The notes: generated from the sequence alone by a model not told the origin. Shown: positions 17,618-26,818, counted from the stretch's first letter. The stretch: 64,000 bases of DNA from JBEVJK01 sp963791325 (GCA_963791325.1 CAWBRU010000004.1:186001-250000), one strand, 5' to 3'. Translations and numbers: made by a program.

Positions 17618-18889
17618 ATGTCAGGATCGCCCGTGAAGGCCAACCGCCGCGACGTGCTCGCCGGAGCCGGTGCGCTCGCTGCCCTGCTGGTCGGCGGCGC
17701 GGCCCACGCGCAGGACGTGATCGGCGAGATCCTGAAATCGCCCCGCCGCGGCAATTGGGACGACACGTTCGATTCGCGCACCAGCCAGGGAGGCCAGGTC
17801 GCATCGACGCTGCCGATCCTCAGCCCGTCGACCATCAGCTATGTCGAGCAGGCGATCGGCCAGTATCAGGATCTGGTGTCCCGCGGCGGCTGGGAGGTCG
17901 TGCCGGCCACGAAGAAGCTGCAGCTCGGCGTCGTCGATGCCGATGTGGTGCCGCTGCGCCGGCGGCTGATGGTATCCGGGGATCTGGCGACGAGCGCAGG
18001 CATTTCGGAAGCTTTCGACACCTATGTCGACGCCGCAGTGAAGCGCTTCCAGGCCCGGCACGGGCTACCGGCGGACGGCAGGCTCGGTCAATTCTCCTAT
18101 GCGGCGATGAACGTCACGGCCGCTGTCCGGCTCGGCCAGCTGCAGACCAATCTCGAGCGCCTGCGCCAACTGGTGCCGACGGTCGCGCCGCGTTTTGTCA
18201 TGGTCAACATCCCGGCCGCCCAGGTCGAAGCCGTCGACAATGGCCGCGTCGTGCTGCGGCACACCGCCATCGTCGGCAAAATCGATCGGCAGACGCCGCT
18301 GGTGAACTCGAAGATCAACGAGGTCATCATCAACCCCTATTGGAACGCGCCGGAATCGATCGTCCGCAAGGACATCATCCCGTTGATGCGCAAGGATCCG
18401 ACCTATCTCGCCAAGAACCATATCCGCATCTTCGGCCCCGACGGCAACGAGATCGACCCGCAGGCCATCGACTGGAGCACCGAAGACGCGGCCAAGTTCC
18501 GGCTGCGCCAGGATCCCGGCGCCGGCAATGCGATGTCGTCGGTCAAGATCAATTTTCCCAGTCCGGACGGCGTCTATATGCACGACACGCCGCAGCAGAG
18601 CCTGTTCTCCAAGCTGATGCGGTTCGATTCGTCCGGCTGCGTGCGCGTTCAGAACGTCCGCGATCTGGTCACCTGGCTGCTGCGCGACACGCCCGGCTGG
18701 GACCGGCAGCGCTTCGAGCAGACCATCAAGAGCGGCGAGAACATGCCGGTCGAACTCGCCAACCCGACGCCGGTCTATTTCGTCTATGTGTCGGCCTGGT
18801 CGACGGCCAATGGCGTCGTCCACTTCCGCGACGACATCTATGGGCGCGACGGGGTCGAAGAGCTTCAACTCTCCTCCAACACCCTTTGA
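17618..18889 (+). CDS. ldtP: L,D-transpeptidase with peptidoglycan-binding domain
   Basis: A periplasmic enzyme making 3-3 peptidoglycan cross-links or anchoring outer-membrane proteins. It starts with a twin-Arg-like signal (NRRDVLAGAGALAALLVGG, cut near AHAQ). A peptidoglycan-binding region lies around residues 105-165 (VDAAVKRFQARHGLPADGRL). The YkuD catalytic domain has His322 in MHDTPQQSLF and the nucleophile Cys341 in SSGCVRV. Length is 423 residues. Placement after ldtR matches the LdtR-regulated ldtP locus described in Liberibacter and rhizobia. A strong palindrome follows the gene. Confidence 0.93.
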   Translation: MSGSPVKANRRDVLAGAGALAALLVGGAAHAQDVIGEILKSPRRGNWDDTFDSRTSQGGQVASTLPILSPSTISYVEQAIGQYQDLVSRGGWEVVPATKKLQLGVVDADVVPLRRRLMVSGDLATSAGISEAFDTYVDAAVKRFQARHGLPADGRLGQFSYAAMNVTAAVRLGQLQTNLERLRQLVPTVAPRFVMVNIPAAQVEAVDNGRVVLRHTAIVGKIDRQTPLVNSKINEVIINPYWNAPESIVRKDIIPLMRKDPTYLAKNHIRIFGPDGNEIDPQAIDWSTEDAAKFRLRQDPGAGNAMSSVKINFPSPDGVYMHDTPQQSLFSKLMRFDSSGCVRVQNVRDLVTWLLRDTPGWDRQRFEQTIKSGENMPVELANPTPVYFVYVSAWSTANGVVHFRDDIYGRDGVEELQLSSNTL

Positions 18890-18897
18890 GCGCCGGC

Positions 18898-18995
18898 GGA
18901 GCTGCCCCGCCGGCAGCTCCTCCATGGTCTGATCAGGAAAATCGATTGAACCGGGCCGGCCGCCGTTAAGCGGTCGGCTTCAAACGATTTTCCTG
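18898..18995. terminator. Two hairpins between ldtP and sdhC, one of 62 nt
   Basis: First hairpin: GGAGCTGCC / GGCAGCTCC around CCGCC, 18898-18920. Second: CAGGAAAATCGATTGAA (18934-18950) pairs with TTCAAACGATTTTCCTG (18979-18995) with one mismatch. The interior GCCGGCCGC / GCGGTCGGC closes further over a 6-nt loop, giving about 26 pairs. No U-tract follows on the plus strand, so this may be a processing site or protein-protected 3' end rather than a classic terminator. An A9 run follows at about 19010. Confidence 0.55.
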
Positions 18996-19093
18996 CTTTG
19001 CCGCAGTGCAAAAAAAAAGTAGAACCGCGACGTAGGCGATCGCTTGCCGGCCCTTTGAATGGCCGGCGCGCGATCGACACCGTCGGGGAAGCC

Positions 19094-19495
19094 ATGAGCA
19101 AGATCCCAGCCACCCGTCCAAGGCCGCTGTCGCCGCACCTCACCGTCTATCGCTGGCCGGCAACCATGCTGATGTCGATTTTGCATCGGGTCACCGGCTC
19201 CGCCCTCTATGTCGGCACGCTGCTCGTCGCCTGGTGGCTGATCGCGGCAGCGACCTCGGAGGCGAGCTTCGCCACGGTCGATGCGGTGTTCGGCTCCTGG
19301 GTCGGCCGCCTGGTGCTGTTCGGCTACAGCTGGGCGCTGATGCATCACATGCTGGGTGGCATCCGCCACCTGGTCTGGGACACCGGCAGCGGCCTCGGCC
19401 GCGAGGCATCGACCCGCATCGCCTGGGCAACGCTGGCCGGCTCGGTGACGCTGACCGTGCTCATTTGGATTGCCGCCTTCGCGGCCCGGGGATAG
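19094..19495 (+). CDS. sdhC: Succinate dehydrogenase cytochrome b556 subunit
   Basis: A 133-residue membrane anchor subunit of respiratory complex II, binding heme b and ubiquinone. Features: RPLSPHLTVYRWPATMLMSI with the SILHRVTGSAL quinone-site region, and LMHHMLGGIRHLVWD, whose histidines include the heme ligand. Three hydrophobic helices are present. The ATG at 19094 follows GGGGAA. First gene of sdhCDAB; two bases separate it from sdhD. Confidence 0.95.
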   Translation: MSKIPATRPRPLSPHLTVYRWPATMLMSILHRVTGSALYVGTLLVAWWLIAAATSEASFATVDAVFGSWVGRLVLFGYSWALMHHMLGGIRHLVWDTGSGLGREASTRIAWATLAGSVTLTVLIWIAAFAARG

Positions 19496-19497
19496 CC

Positions 19498-19881
19498 ATG
19501 GCAGAACTGCAGACCCCCTTGCGCAAGGTGCGCGGCCTGGGCTCGGCGCGCGAGGGCACCGGCCATTTCTGGCGCCAGCGGCTCACCGCCGTGGCCAATG
19601 TGCCGCTTATCCTATTCTTCGTCGGCCTGCTCGTCTCGCTCAATGGCGCCGCCTACAGCGAAGTCAGAGCAACACTCGCCAACCCTTTGGTCACGCTTGT
19701 TCTTCTCCTCGCGCTGCTGTCGGTTCTCTACCATATGCGGCTTGGCATGCAGGTGGTCATCGAGGATTACGTCCACGACGATCTGCTCAAGGTGGCGCTG
19801 GTCATGCTCAACATTTTCTTCGCCCTGGCCGTCGGCGTTGCCGCCGCCTTCGCGCTGGTCAAGCTGGCCTTGGGGGGCTGA
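19498..19881 (+). CDS. sdhD: Succinate dehydrogenase membrane anchor subunit
   Basis: A 127-residue inner-membrane protein with three helices, the second complex II anchor. RKVRGLGSAREGTGHFWRQR is the conserved cytoplasmic N-terminus. HMRLGMQVVIEDYVHDD carries the conserved histidine and the tyrosine/aspartate near the heme-quinone site. It lies directly between sdhC and sdhA and is probably expressed with them. Confidence 0.94.
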   Translation: MAELQTPLRKVRGLGSAREGTGHFWRQRLTAVANVPLILFFVGLLVSLNGAAYSEVRATLANPLVTLVLLLALLSVLYHMRLGMQVVIEDYVHDDLLKVALVMLNIFFALAVGVAAAFALVKLALGG

Positions 19882-19885
19882 GACG

Positions 19886-21712
19886 GTGGCGGGAGTGACG
19901 CGCGCAGGCAGCGACTACAGCTTCATCGACCACCATTTCGACGTCATTGTCGTGGGTGCCGGGGGCGCCGGGCTGCGGGCCACGCTGGGGCTGGCCGAGC
20001 AGGGGCTCAGGACCGGCTGCATCACCAAGGTGTTTCCGACCCGCTCGCACACGGTCGCCGCCCAAGGCGGCATCGCCGCCTCGCTGTCCAATATGGGGCC
20101 GGACAGCTGGCAGTGGCATCTCTACGACACCGTCAAGGGCTCCGACTGGCTCGGCGACGTCGATGCGATGGAATATCTGGCCCGCGAAGCCCCGGCCGCC
20201 GTCTACGAGCTGGAGCATTACGGGGTGCCGTTCTCGCGCACCGAGGAGGGCAAGATCTATCAGCGTCCGTTCGGCGGCCACATGATGAATTTCGGCGATG
20301 GACCGCCCGTCCAGCGCACCTGCGCGGCCGCCGACCGGACCGGCCATGCCATCCTGCACACGCTCTATGGCCAATCGTTGAAGCACCAAGCTCAGTTCTT
20401 CGTCGAATATTTCGCCATCGACCTGATCATGACCAACGACGTCTGCACCGGCGTGGTCGCCTGGAACCTCGACGACGGCACCCTCCACCGCTTCGCCGCC
20501 AAGCTGGTCGTGCTGGCGACCGGCGGCTACGGCCGGGCCTACTTCTCCGCCACGTCGGCCCATACCTGCACCGGCGACGGCGGCGGCATGGTGGCCCGTG
20601 CCGGGCTGCCGCTGCAGGACATGGAGTTCGTCCAGTTCCACCCGACGGGCATCTACGGCGCCGGCTGCCTGATCACCGAAGGTGCGCGCGGCGAGGGCGG
20701 CTACCTCGTCAACGCCGAAGGCGAGCGCTTCATGGAGCGCTATGCGCCGTCGGCCAAGGATCTGGCCTCACGCGACGTCGTTTCGCGCTGCATGACCCTG
20801 GAGATCCGCGAAGGCCGCGGCGTCGGCAAGAACAAGGACCACATCTATCTGCACCTCGACCATCTCGACCCCGCCGTGCTGCACGAACGGCTGCCGGGGA
20901 TCTCGGAATCGGCGAAAATCTTCGCCGGCGTCGACGTCACCCGCGAGCCGATCCCGGTGCTGCCGACCGTCCACTACAATATGGGCGGCATCCCGACAAA
21001 CTATTGGGGGGAGGTGCTCAACCCGACCGAGGCCGATCCGGACCGCATCGCGCCCGGGCTGATGGCAGTGGGCGAGGCGGGCTGCGCGTCCGTGCACGGC
21101 GCCAATCGGCTCGGCTCGAATTCGTTGATCGACCTCGTCGTGTTCGGCCGCGCCGCGGCGATCCGCGCCGGTGAAATCATCGACCGGGAAGCGCCGGTGC
21201 CGGCGATCGACGAGGCGTCGGTCGGCGCCATCATCGACCGCTTCGACCGGCTGCGCTTCGCCGATGGCGGCACGCCGACGGCGATGCTGCGCGATCGCAT
21301 GCAGCGCGCCATGCAGGAAGACGCGGCAGTGTTCCGCACCGAGGAGTCGCTGGCGCGCGGCTGCCGGCGCATGTCCGAGATCTGGCATGAGCTCGACGAC
21401 CTCAAGGTCTCCGACCGCTCGCTGATCTGGAATTCGGATCTGGTCGAGACGCTCGAGCTGGAAAACCTGATGGCCAATGCCATCACCACCGTCTATAGCG
21501 CCGTCGCGCGCCAGGAGAGCCGCGGCGCCCATGCGCGCGAAGACTTCCCCAAGCGCGACGACGCGAGCTGGCGCGTCCACACCCTGGCCAGGCTGTCGCC
21601 GGACGGCACCGTCGCGCTCACCTACCGTCCCGTGCATACCGAGCCGCTGCTGCCCGAGACCGAAGGCGGCATCAGCTTGGAGCGGATCGCGCCTAAGGCG
21701 CGCGTCTACTGA
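19886..21712 (+). CDS. sdhA: Succinate dehydrogenase flavoprotein subunit
   Basis: The catalytic subunit, oxidising succinate to fumarate at covalently bound FAD on the cytoplasmic face of the membrane. The FAD motif is VVGAGGAGLRATLG. The flavin-linking His is in TRSHTVAAQGGIAASL. Substrate-site segments include QFHPTGIYGAGCLITEGARG, and HGANRLGSNSLIDLVVFG is the closing FAD motif. I place the start at the GTG at 19886 (608 residues), four bases after the sdhD stop; a GTG three codons later is nearly as good. Confidence 0.95.
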   Translation: MAGVTRAGSDYSFIDHHFDVIVVGAGGAGLRATLGLAEQGLRTGCITKVFPTRSHTVAAQGGIAASLSNMGPDSWQWHLYDTVKGSDWLGDVDAMEYLAREAPAAVYELEHYGVPFSRTEEGKIYQRPFGGHMMNFGDGPPVQRTCAAADRTGHAILHTLYGQSLKHQAQFFVEYFAIDLIMTNDVCTGVVAWNLDDGTLHRFAAKLVVLATGGYGRAYFSATSAHTCTGDGGGMVARAGLPLQDMEFVQFHPTGIYGAGCLITEGARGEGGYLVNAEGERFMERYAPSAKDLASRDVVSRCMTLEIREGRGVGKNKDHIYLHLDHLDPAVLHERLPGISESAKIFAGVDVTREPIPVLPTVHYNMGGIPTNYWGEVLNPTEADPDRIAPGLMAVGEAGCASVHGANRLGSNSLIDLVVFGRAAAIRAGEIIDREAPVPAIDEASVGAIIDRFDRLRFADGGTPTAMLRDRMQRAMQEDAAVFRTEESLARGCRRMSEIWHELDDLKVSDRSLIWNSDLVETLELENLMANAITTVYSAVARQESRGAHAREDFPKRDDASWRVHTLARLSPDGTVALTYRPVHTEPLLPETEGGISLERIAPKARVY

Positions 21713-21726
21713 AGGATCCCTCGCCG

Positions 21727-22506
21727 ATGGTGGAACTCACCCTTCCCAAGAATTCGCGGGTTCGCCAGGGAAAAATCTGGCCGAAGCCGGAGCGGGCGGG
21801 CCGCCTGCGCGAGTTGCGCATCTATCGCTGGTCGCCCGACGATGGCGAGACGCCGCGGCTCGACACCTATTTCGTCGACCTCGACGACTGCGGGCCGATG
21901 GTCCTCGACGCGCTGTTGTGGATCAAGAACAAGGTCGATGCCACGCTGACTCTGCGCCGCTCCTGTCGGGAAGGCATCTGCGGCTCCTGCGCCATGAACA
22001 TCGACGGCGGCAACACGCTAGCCTGCACCAAAGGCATGGACGACATCAGCGGACCGATCCGTGTCTACCCATTGCCGCACATGCCGGTGATCAAGGATCT
22101 GGTGCCCGACCTGACGGTGCCCTATGCGCAGCTCACCTCGATCGAGCCGTTCCTGAAGACGGTCTCGCCCGAGCCGGCCAAGGAATGGCTGCAGAGCCAT
22201 GGGGATCGCCAGAAGCTCGACGGGCTCTACGAGTGCATCCTGTGCTTTTGCTGCCAGACCTCCTGCCCGAGCTACTGGTGGAACGGCGAGCGCTATCTGG
22301 GGCCGGCCGTGCTGCTGCAGGCCTATCGCTGGCTGATCGATTCACGTGACGAGGCGACCGGCGAGCGGCTCGACAACCTCGAGGATCCGTTCCGGCTCTA
22401 TCGCTGCCACACGATCATGAACTGCACGCAGACCTGCCCGAAGGGGCTCAACCCGGCCAAGGCGATCGCCGAGATCAAGAAGATGATGGTCGAGCGGCGG
22501 GTTTAG
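21727..22506 (+). CDS. sdhB: Succinate dehydrogenase iron-sulfur subunit
   Basis: Transfers electrons from FAD to quinone through three clusters. The [2Fe-2S] ligands are in CREGICGSCAMNIDGGNTLAC. The [4Fe-4S] and [3Fe-4S] ligands lie in CILCFCCQTSCPSYWW and CHTIMNCTQTCPKGLNPAKA. The 259-residue length is normal. It closes the sdhCDAB operon, 14 bp after sdhA. Confidence 0.96.
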   Translation: MVELTLPKNSRVRQGKIWPKPERAGRLRELRIYRWSPDDGETPRLDTYFVDLDDCGPMVLDALLWIKNKVDATLTLRRSCREGICGSCAMNIDGGNTLACTKGMDDISGPIRVYPLPHMPVIKDLVPDLTVPYAQLTSIEPFLKTVSPEPAKEWLQSHGDRQKLDGLYECILCFCCQTSCPSYWWNGERYLGPAVLLQAYRWLIDSRDEATGERLDNLEDPFRLYRCHTIMNCTQTCPKGLNPAKAIAEIKKMMVERRV

Positions 22507-22536
22507 CTGCGGGGTCGACGCGGGAGGGTCTTCGGC

Positions 22537-23145
22537 ATGCGCTTCAAGATTTCTGCGGTCCTCGCGCTAGCCGTCTCGGTGGCACTCGGCATTGCACCCA
22601 CCATGGCGCTGGCCGCGACCGAGATCGCCATCCTTGCCGGCGGCTGCTTCTGGTGCGTGGAGTCCGACTTCGACGCCGTGCCTGGCGTGGTCTCGACGAC
22701 CTCGGGCTATATCGGCGGCACCGCCGAGAACCCGACCTATCACAACCACGAGGGCTTCCGCGAGGCGGTCCAGATCGAGTTCGATCCCGCCAAGGTGAGC
22801 TACCCGGCGCTGCTCGACGTGTTCTGGCATGCCGTCGACCCGACGGACGACGGTGGCCAGTTCTGCGACCGCGGCCACAGCTATACGACCGCGATCTATG
22901 CGGTAGGCGACAAGCAGCTGTCTGAAGCCGGGCAATCGAAGCAGGCGATTGCCGCCGAGCTCGGCAAGCCGATCGTCACGGAAATCCTGGCTGCGCCGAA
23001 GTTCTGGCCGGCCGAGGACTACCACCAGGACTATTACAAGAAGAACCCGCTGCGCTACGCCTTCTACCGGCACGGCTGCGGCCGGGACGCGCGCATCGAA
23101 GCGGTGTGGGGCGCTCAGGCGCACAAGGGCATCCCGGCGCACTGA
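22537..23145 (+). CDS. msrA: Peptide methionine (S)-S-oxide reductase, exported
   Basis: MsrA repairs oxidised methionine. The catalytic motif GGCFWC has the nucleophile at Cys37. A first candidate resolving Cys lies in DGGQFCDRGHSY and a second in HGCGRD near the C-terminus. Unlike cytosolic MsrA, it starts with a clear signal peptide (MRFKISAVLALAVSVALGIA, cut near MALA-ATE), so it should act in the periplasm. It starts 30 bp after sdhB on the same strand and may be read through from that operon. Confidence 0.92.
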   Translation: MRFKISAVLALAVSVALGIAPTMALAATEIAILAGGCFWCVESDFDAVPGVVSTTSGYIGGTAENPTYHNHEGFREAVQIEFDPAKVSYPALLDVFWHAVDPTDDGGQFCDRGHSYTTAIYAVGDKQLSEAGQSKQAIAAELGKPIVTEILAAPKFWPAEDYHQDYYKKNPLRYAFYRHGCGRDARIEAVWGAQAHKGIPAH

Positions 23146-23258
23146 GACGCTCCTCGACGGCGTAAAGCGGCCAGCAAATTTCGCGCCGCGCACGTGACGG
23201 GGCCGCGGCATCTGTGTTAACTGCGCCTTCTTCCCGCTCAAAGCCGAGGATTTCCGCC

Positions 23259-24575
23259 ATGGCATCCGCATCTCCCGCCGCCGCCAAGGACTTCGACGCT
23301 TTTTTCAACACGCCGCTCGAAGACAGGGATCCAGAGATTTTCGGGGCCATTCGCGACGAGCTCGGCCGCCAACGCCATGAGATCGAGCTGATCGCCTCCG
23401 AGAACATCGTCTCGCGGGCCGTGCTGGAAGCGCAGGGCTCTATCATGACCAACAAATATGCCGAGGGCTATCCCGGCAAGCGCTACTATGGCGGCTGCCA
23501 GTTCGTCGATGTCGCCGAGGAGCTGGCGATTTCCCGGGCGAAGCAGCTGTTCGACTGCAATTTCGCCAACGTCCAGCCCAATTCCGGCAGCCAGATGAAC
23601 CAGGCCGTGTTTCTTGCACTGCTCCAGCCCGGCGACACCTTCATGGGGTTGGATCTCAACTCCGGCGGCCACCTGACGCACGGATCGCCGGTCAACATGT
23701 CGGGCAAATGGTTCAAGGTGGTGTCCTATGGCGTGCGCCGCGACGATCATCTGCTCGACATGGAAACCATCGCCCGCCTTGCCGAGGAGCATCGGCCGAA
23801 GCTGATCCTGGCCGGCGGCACGGCCTATTCGCGCGTTTGGGACTGGGCTCGCTTCCGCGAGATCGCCGATTCGATCGGCGCCTATCTGATGGTCGACATG
23901 GCCCACATCGCCGGACTGGTCGCCGGCGGGGTTCATCCTTCGCCGCTGCCGCACGCCCATGTCGTCACCACCACCACCCACAAATCGCTGCGCGGCCCTC
24001 GCGGCGGCATGATCCTTTGCAACGACGAGGACATTGCCAAGAAGATGAACGCCGCGGTGTTCCCCGGCCTCCAGGGCGGGCCGCTGATGCATGTCATCGC
24101 CGCCAAGGCGGTGGCGCTGGGCGAAGCGCTGCAGCCGGCCTTCAAGGCCTATGCCGAGGATGTCGCCGCCAACGCCAAGGCGCTGGCCTCGAGCTTGCAG
24201 GAAACCGGCCTCGACATCGTCTCGGGCGGCACCGACAACCACTTGATGCTGGTCGATCTGCGCCCCAAGAACGCTACCGGCAAGCGCGCCGAAGCTGCGC
24301 TCGGCCGCGCCAACATCACCTGCAACAAGAACGGCATTCCGTTCGATCCGGAAAAGCCCTTCGTCACCTCGGGTGTGCGGCTGGGAACGCCCGCCGGCAC
24401 CACCCGCGGCTTCGGCCGGGCCGAGTTCCGCGAGATCGGCAGCCTGATCGCCGAGGTGCTCGACGGGCTCAAGGCCGCCAATTCCGACGAAGGCAACGCA
24501 GCCGTCGAAGCCGCCGTCAAGCGCAAGGTCCATGGGTTGACCGAGCGTTTTCCGCTCTATTCCTACCTCGGCTGA
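23259..24575 (+). CDS. glyA: Serine hydroxymethyltransferase
   Basis: The PLP enzyme that interconverts serine and glycine while charging tetrahydrofolate with one carbon. The PLP lysine is Lys242 in VTTTTHKSLRGPRGG; other signatures are LIASENIVSRAVLEAQGS, NKYAEGYPGKRYYGGC and DMAHIAGLVAGG. Length is 438 residues from the ATG at 23259 (CGAGGA upstream); an earlier in-frame start at 23214 is less likely. It heads the cluster glyA-nrdR-ribD-ribE-ribH-nusB, an arrangement common in alphaproteobacteria. Confidence 0.96.
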   Translation: MASASPAAAKDFDAFFNTPLEDRDPEIFGAIRDELGRQRHEIELIASENIVSRAVLEAQGSIMTNKYAEGYPGKRYYGGCQFVDVAEELAISRAKQLFDCNFANVQPNSGSQMNQAVFLALLQPGDTFMGLDLNSGGHLTHGSPVNMSGKWFKVVSYGVRRDDHLLDMETIARLAEEHRPKLILAGGTAYSRVWDWARFREIADSIGAYLMVDMAHIAGLVAGGVHPSPLPHAHVVTTTTHKSLRGPRGGMILCNDEDIAKKMNAAVFPGLQGGPLMHVIAAKAVALGEALQPAFKAYAEDVAANAKALASSLQETGLDIVSGGTDNHLMLVDLRPKNATGKRAEAALGRANITCNKNGIPFDPEKPFVTSGVRLGTPAGTTRGFGRAEFREIGSLIAEVLDGLKAANSDEGNAAVEAAVKRKVHGLTERFPLYSYLG

Positions 24576-24584
24576 AGGGCGCCG

Positions 24585-25049
24585 ATGCGCTGTCCCTATT
24601 GCCAGTCGCAGGACACCCAGGTGAAGGATTCGCGGCCGGCCGAGGACGGCTCCGCGATCCGGCGCCGGCGGGTCTGCCCGGATTGCGGCGGCCGCTTCAC
24701 CACCTTCGAGCGGGTGCAGCTGCGCGACCTCGTCGTGGTCAAGAAATCGGGCCGCAAGGTGCCCTTCGACCGCGATAAGCTGCTGCGCTCGGTGGAGATC
24801 GCGGTGCGCAAGCGCAACGTCGATCCCGAGCGGATCGACCGGGCGGTGACGGGGATCGTGCGCCAGCTGGAAAGCTCGGGCGAGACCGAGATCTCGTCGG
24901 GCGAGATCGGCCGCCTGGTGATGGAGGCGCTCAAGTCGCTCGACGACGTCGCCTATGTCCGGTTCGCGTCGGTTTACAGGAATTTCCGCGAAGCCAAGGA
25001 TTTCCATGATGTTCTTGGCGAGCTCAAGGGCGAAGAGGACCAAGCGTAG
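24585..25049 (+). CDS. nrdR: Transcriptional repressor NrdR
   Basis: NrdR senses ATP/dATP and represses ribonucleotide reductase genes at NrdR boxes. The N-terminal zinc ribbon has its ligands in MRCPYCQSQD and RRVCPDCGGRFTTFE. The ATP-cone follows from about residue 50 (VVVKKSGRKVPFDRDKLLRS). The 154-residue length is standard. It starts nine bases after glyA and nearly abuts ribD. Confidence 0.95.
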   Translation: MRCPYCQSQDTQVKDSRPAEDGSAIRRRRVCPDCGGRFTTFERVQLRDLVVVKKSGRKVPFDRDKLLRSVEIAVRKRNVDPERIDRAVTGIVRQLESSGETEISSGEIGRLVMEALKSLDDVAYVRFASVYRNFREAKDFHDVLGELKGEEDQA

Positions 25050-25052
25050 GCG

Positions 25053-26168
25053 ATGGGCCCCGAGGGCGGCGGCGAGGAGCTCGACCGGCGGCTGATGGCC
25101 GCCGCCGTTCGGCTGTCGCGACGACATCTCGGCCGCACCGCCACCAACCCGTCCGTCGCCACGCTGATCGTCCGCCACGGCGCGGCCGGGCCGGTGATCG
25201 TCGGCAGCGGCATCACCGCATTGGGCGGCCGGCCGCATGCCGAGACCGGCGCCCTCGCCGAGGCCGGAGAACGGGCAATCGGGGCCACGGCCTACGTCAC
25301 GCTCGAACCGTGCGCCCACCACGGCCGCACCCCGCCCTGCGCGCAGGCGCTGATTGCCGCCGGCGTCGGCCGGGTGGTGGCCGGCGCCAGCGATCCCGAC
25401 CCGCGGGTCGCCGGCAAAGGTTACGCCATGCTGCGCCAGGCCGGCATCGCGGTGGTCGAGGGCGTGCTGGCGGCCGAGGCCGCCGACGAGATGGCAGGCT
25501 ACCTAACGCGATCTCTGAAAAAGAGGCCGGAAGTCACTCTGAAGCTTGCCGTTTCGGCCAATGGCATGCTTGGCCGAGCGGGACAGGGTGCGGTGCCGGT
25601 CACCGGCGCGGTGGCACGCGCCCAGGTGCACCTGATGCGGGCCCGCAGCGACGCCATCCTAGTCGGAATAGGCACCGCGGTCAGCGACGATCCGCAGCTC
25701 ACGGTGCGCCTGCCGGGCCTCGAAAGCTGGTCGCCGGTCCGCATCGTGCTCGACCCGAAAGCGCGGCTGGCGCTCAGCTCACGACTGGTGTTGACTGCCG
25801 CGCAGGTGCCCGTCTGGGCGGCTGTCGCCGGAGAAGCGGACCCTGCCCGCCGCGCCGCGCTGGCGGCCGCCGGCGTGCGTCTGCTGGCGACGGAGGAGAT
25901 CAACGGCCGGATCGCCTTGCCGGAGCTGCTCGAGGACCTGGCTGGGCAGGGCCTGTCGACGCTCCTGGTCGAAGGCGGCGCCGACACCGCGCGCGGGTTT
26001 CTCGAGGAGGATCTCGTCGACCGGATCGTTCTGTTCGAAGGGCCGGGCACGATCGCTGCCCCGGCCATTGCCGCGCCGCTCGATCGCGCCCATATCCCCG
26101 CCGGGTTCCGGCCGAGGCGGACACTGCACTTCGGCGACGATGCCATGCGCGAATGGACAAGGGTCTAG
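25053..26168 (+). CDS. ribD: Bifunctional diaminohydroxyphosphoribosylaminopyrimidine deaminase / reductase
   Basis: Carries out the second and third steps of riboflavin synthesis. The N-terminal deaminase has zinc ligands His62 (PHAETGAL), Cys87 and Cys96 (EPCAHHGRTPPC). The C-terminal reductase starts near residue 160 (VTLKLAVSANGMLG) and carries the NADPH-binding segment LLVEGGADTARGFLEE. Length is 371 residues. It begins four bases after nrdR and ends two bases before ribE. Confidence 0.95.
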   Translation: MGPEGGGEELDRRLMAAAVRLSRRHLGRTATNPSVATLIVRHGAAGPVIVGSGITALGGRPHAETGALAEAGERAIGATAYVTLEPCAHHGRTPPCAQALIAAGVGRVVAGASDPDPRVAGKGYAMLRQAGIAVVEGVLAAEAADEMAGYLTRSLKKRPEVTLKLAVSANGMLGRAGQGAVPVTGAVARAQVHLMRARSDAILVGIGTAVSDDPQLTVRLPGLESWSPVRIVLDPKARLALSSRLVLTAAQVPVWAAVAGEADPARRAALAAAGVRLLATEEINGRIALPELLEDLAGQGLSTLLVEGGADTARGFLEEDLVDRIVLFEGPGTIAAPAIAAPLDRAHIPAGFRPRRTLHFGDDAMREWTRV

Positions 26169-26170
26169 GT

Positions 26171-26818
26171 ATGTTCACCGGGATTGTCACCGATATCGGC
26201 ACGGTGGCTTCCGTCTCGCCGCTTGCCCAAGGCAGGCGTCTGCGCATCGAGACGGCCTATGACCCGCGCACCATCGCCATCGGTGCCTCGATCGCGTGCT
26301 CCGGCGTTTGCTTGACGGTGACCGGCTTGCCCGAGGCGGGATCGAACGCGCGCTGGTTCGAGGTCGAAGCTTGGGAGGAGGCGCTCAGGCTGACCACCGC
26401 CGGCGCCTGGCAGCCCGGCACGCGCATCAACCTGGAGCGGGCACTCAAGCTCGGCGACGAGCTGGGCGGCCATATCGTTTCCGGCCATGTCGACGGCATG
26501 GCCGACGTGGTGGCGCGCGAGGCGGTCGGCGAGGCGGTGCGGTTCCAGCTTGACGCGCCCGCCGAGCTGGCCAAATTCGTTGCGTCAAAAGGCTCGGTCG
26601 CGCTTGACGGCACGTCGCTGACGGTCAACACGGTCGCCGGCAGCCGCTTCGACGTCCTGCTGATCGACCATTCCCTGCGGGTGACCACGTGGGGCGAGCG
26701 CCGGCCCGGCGACCAGGTCAATCTCGAGGTCGACACGATGGCCCGCTACGCGGCGCGGCTGGCCGAAGCCCAGGCTCCGGCACGATCCGGTATGGACAGG
26801 CCCTCCGCCGCGTCCTAA
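26171..26818 (+). CDS. ribE: Riboflavin synthase, alpha chain
   Basis: Dismutates two 6,7-dimethyl-8-ribityllumazine molecules into riboflavin. The two lumazine-binding repeats are visible: MFTGIVTDIGTVASV with SIACSGVCLTVTG, then GHIVSGHVDGMADV with GSVALDGTSLTVN. Length is 215 residues from the ATG at 26171, two bases past the ribD stop. It works with ribH, 46 bp downstream. I see no FMN-riboswitch core near this cluster. Confidence 0.95.
   Translation: MFTGIVTDIGTVASVSPLAQGRRLRIETAYDPRTIAIGASIACSGVCLTVTGLPEAGSNARWFEVEAWEEALRLTTAGAWQPGTRINLERALKLGDELGGHIVSGHVDGMADVVAREAVGEAVRFQLDAPAELAKFVASKGSVALDGTSLTVNTVAGSRFDVLLIDHSLRVTTWGERRPGDQVNLEVDTMARYAARLAEAQAPARSGMDRPSAAS

Noticed and set aside
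23238..25322. 694-residue minus-strand open frame over glyA, nrdR and ribD
   Set aside because: It covers three well-identified genes on the other strand and has no protein features.
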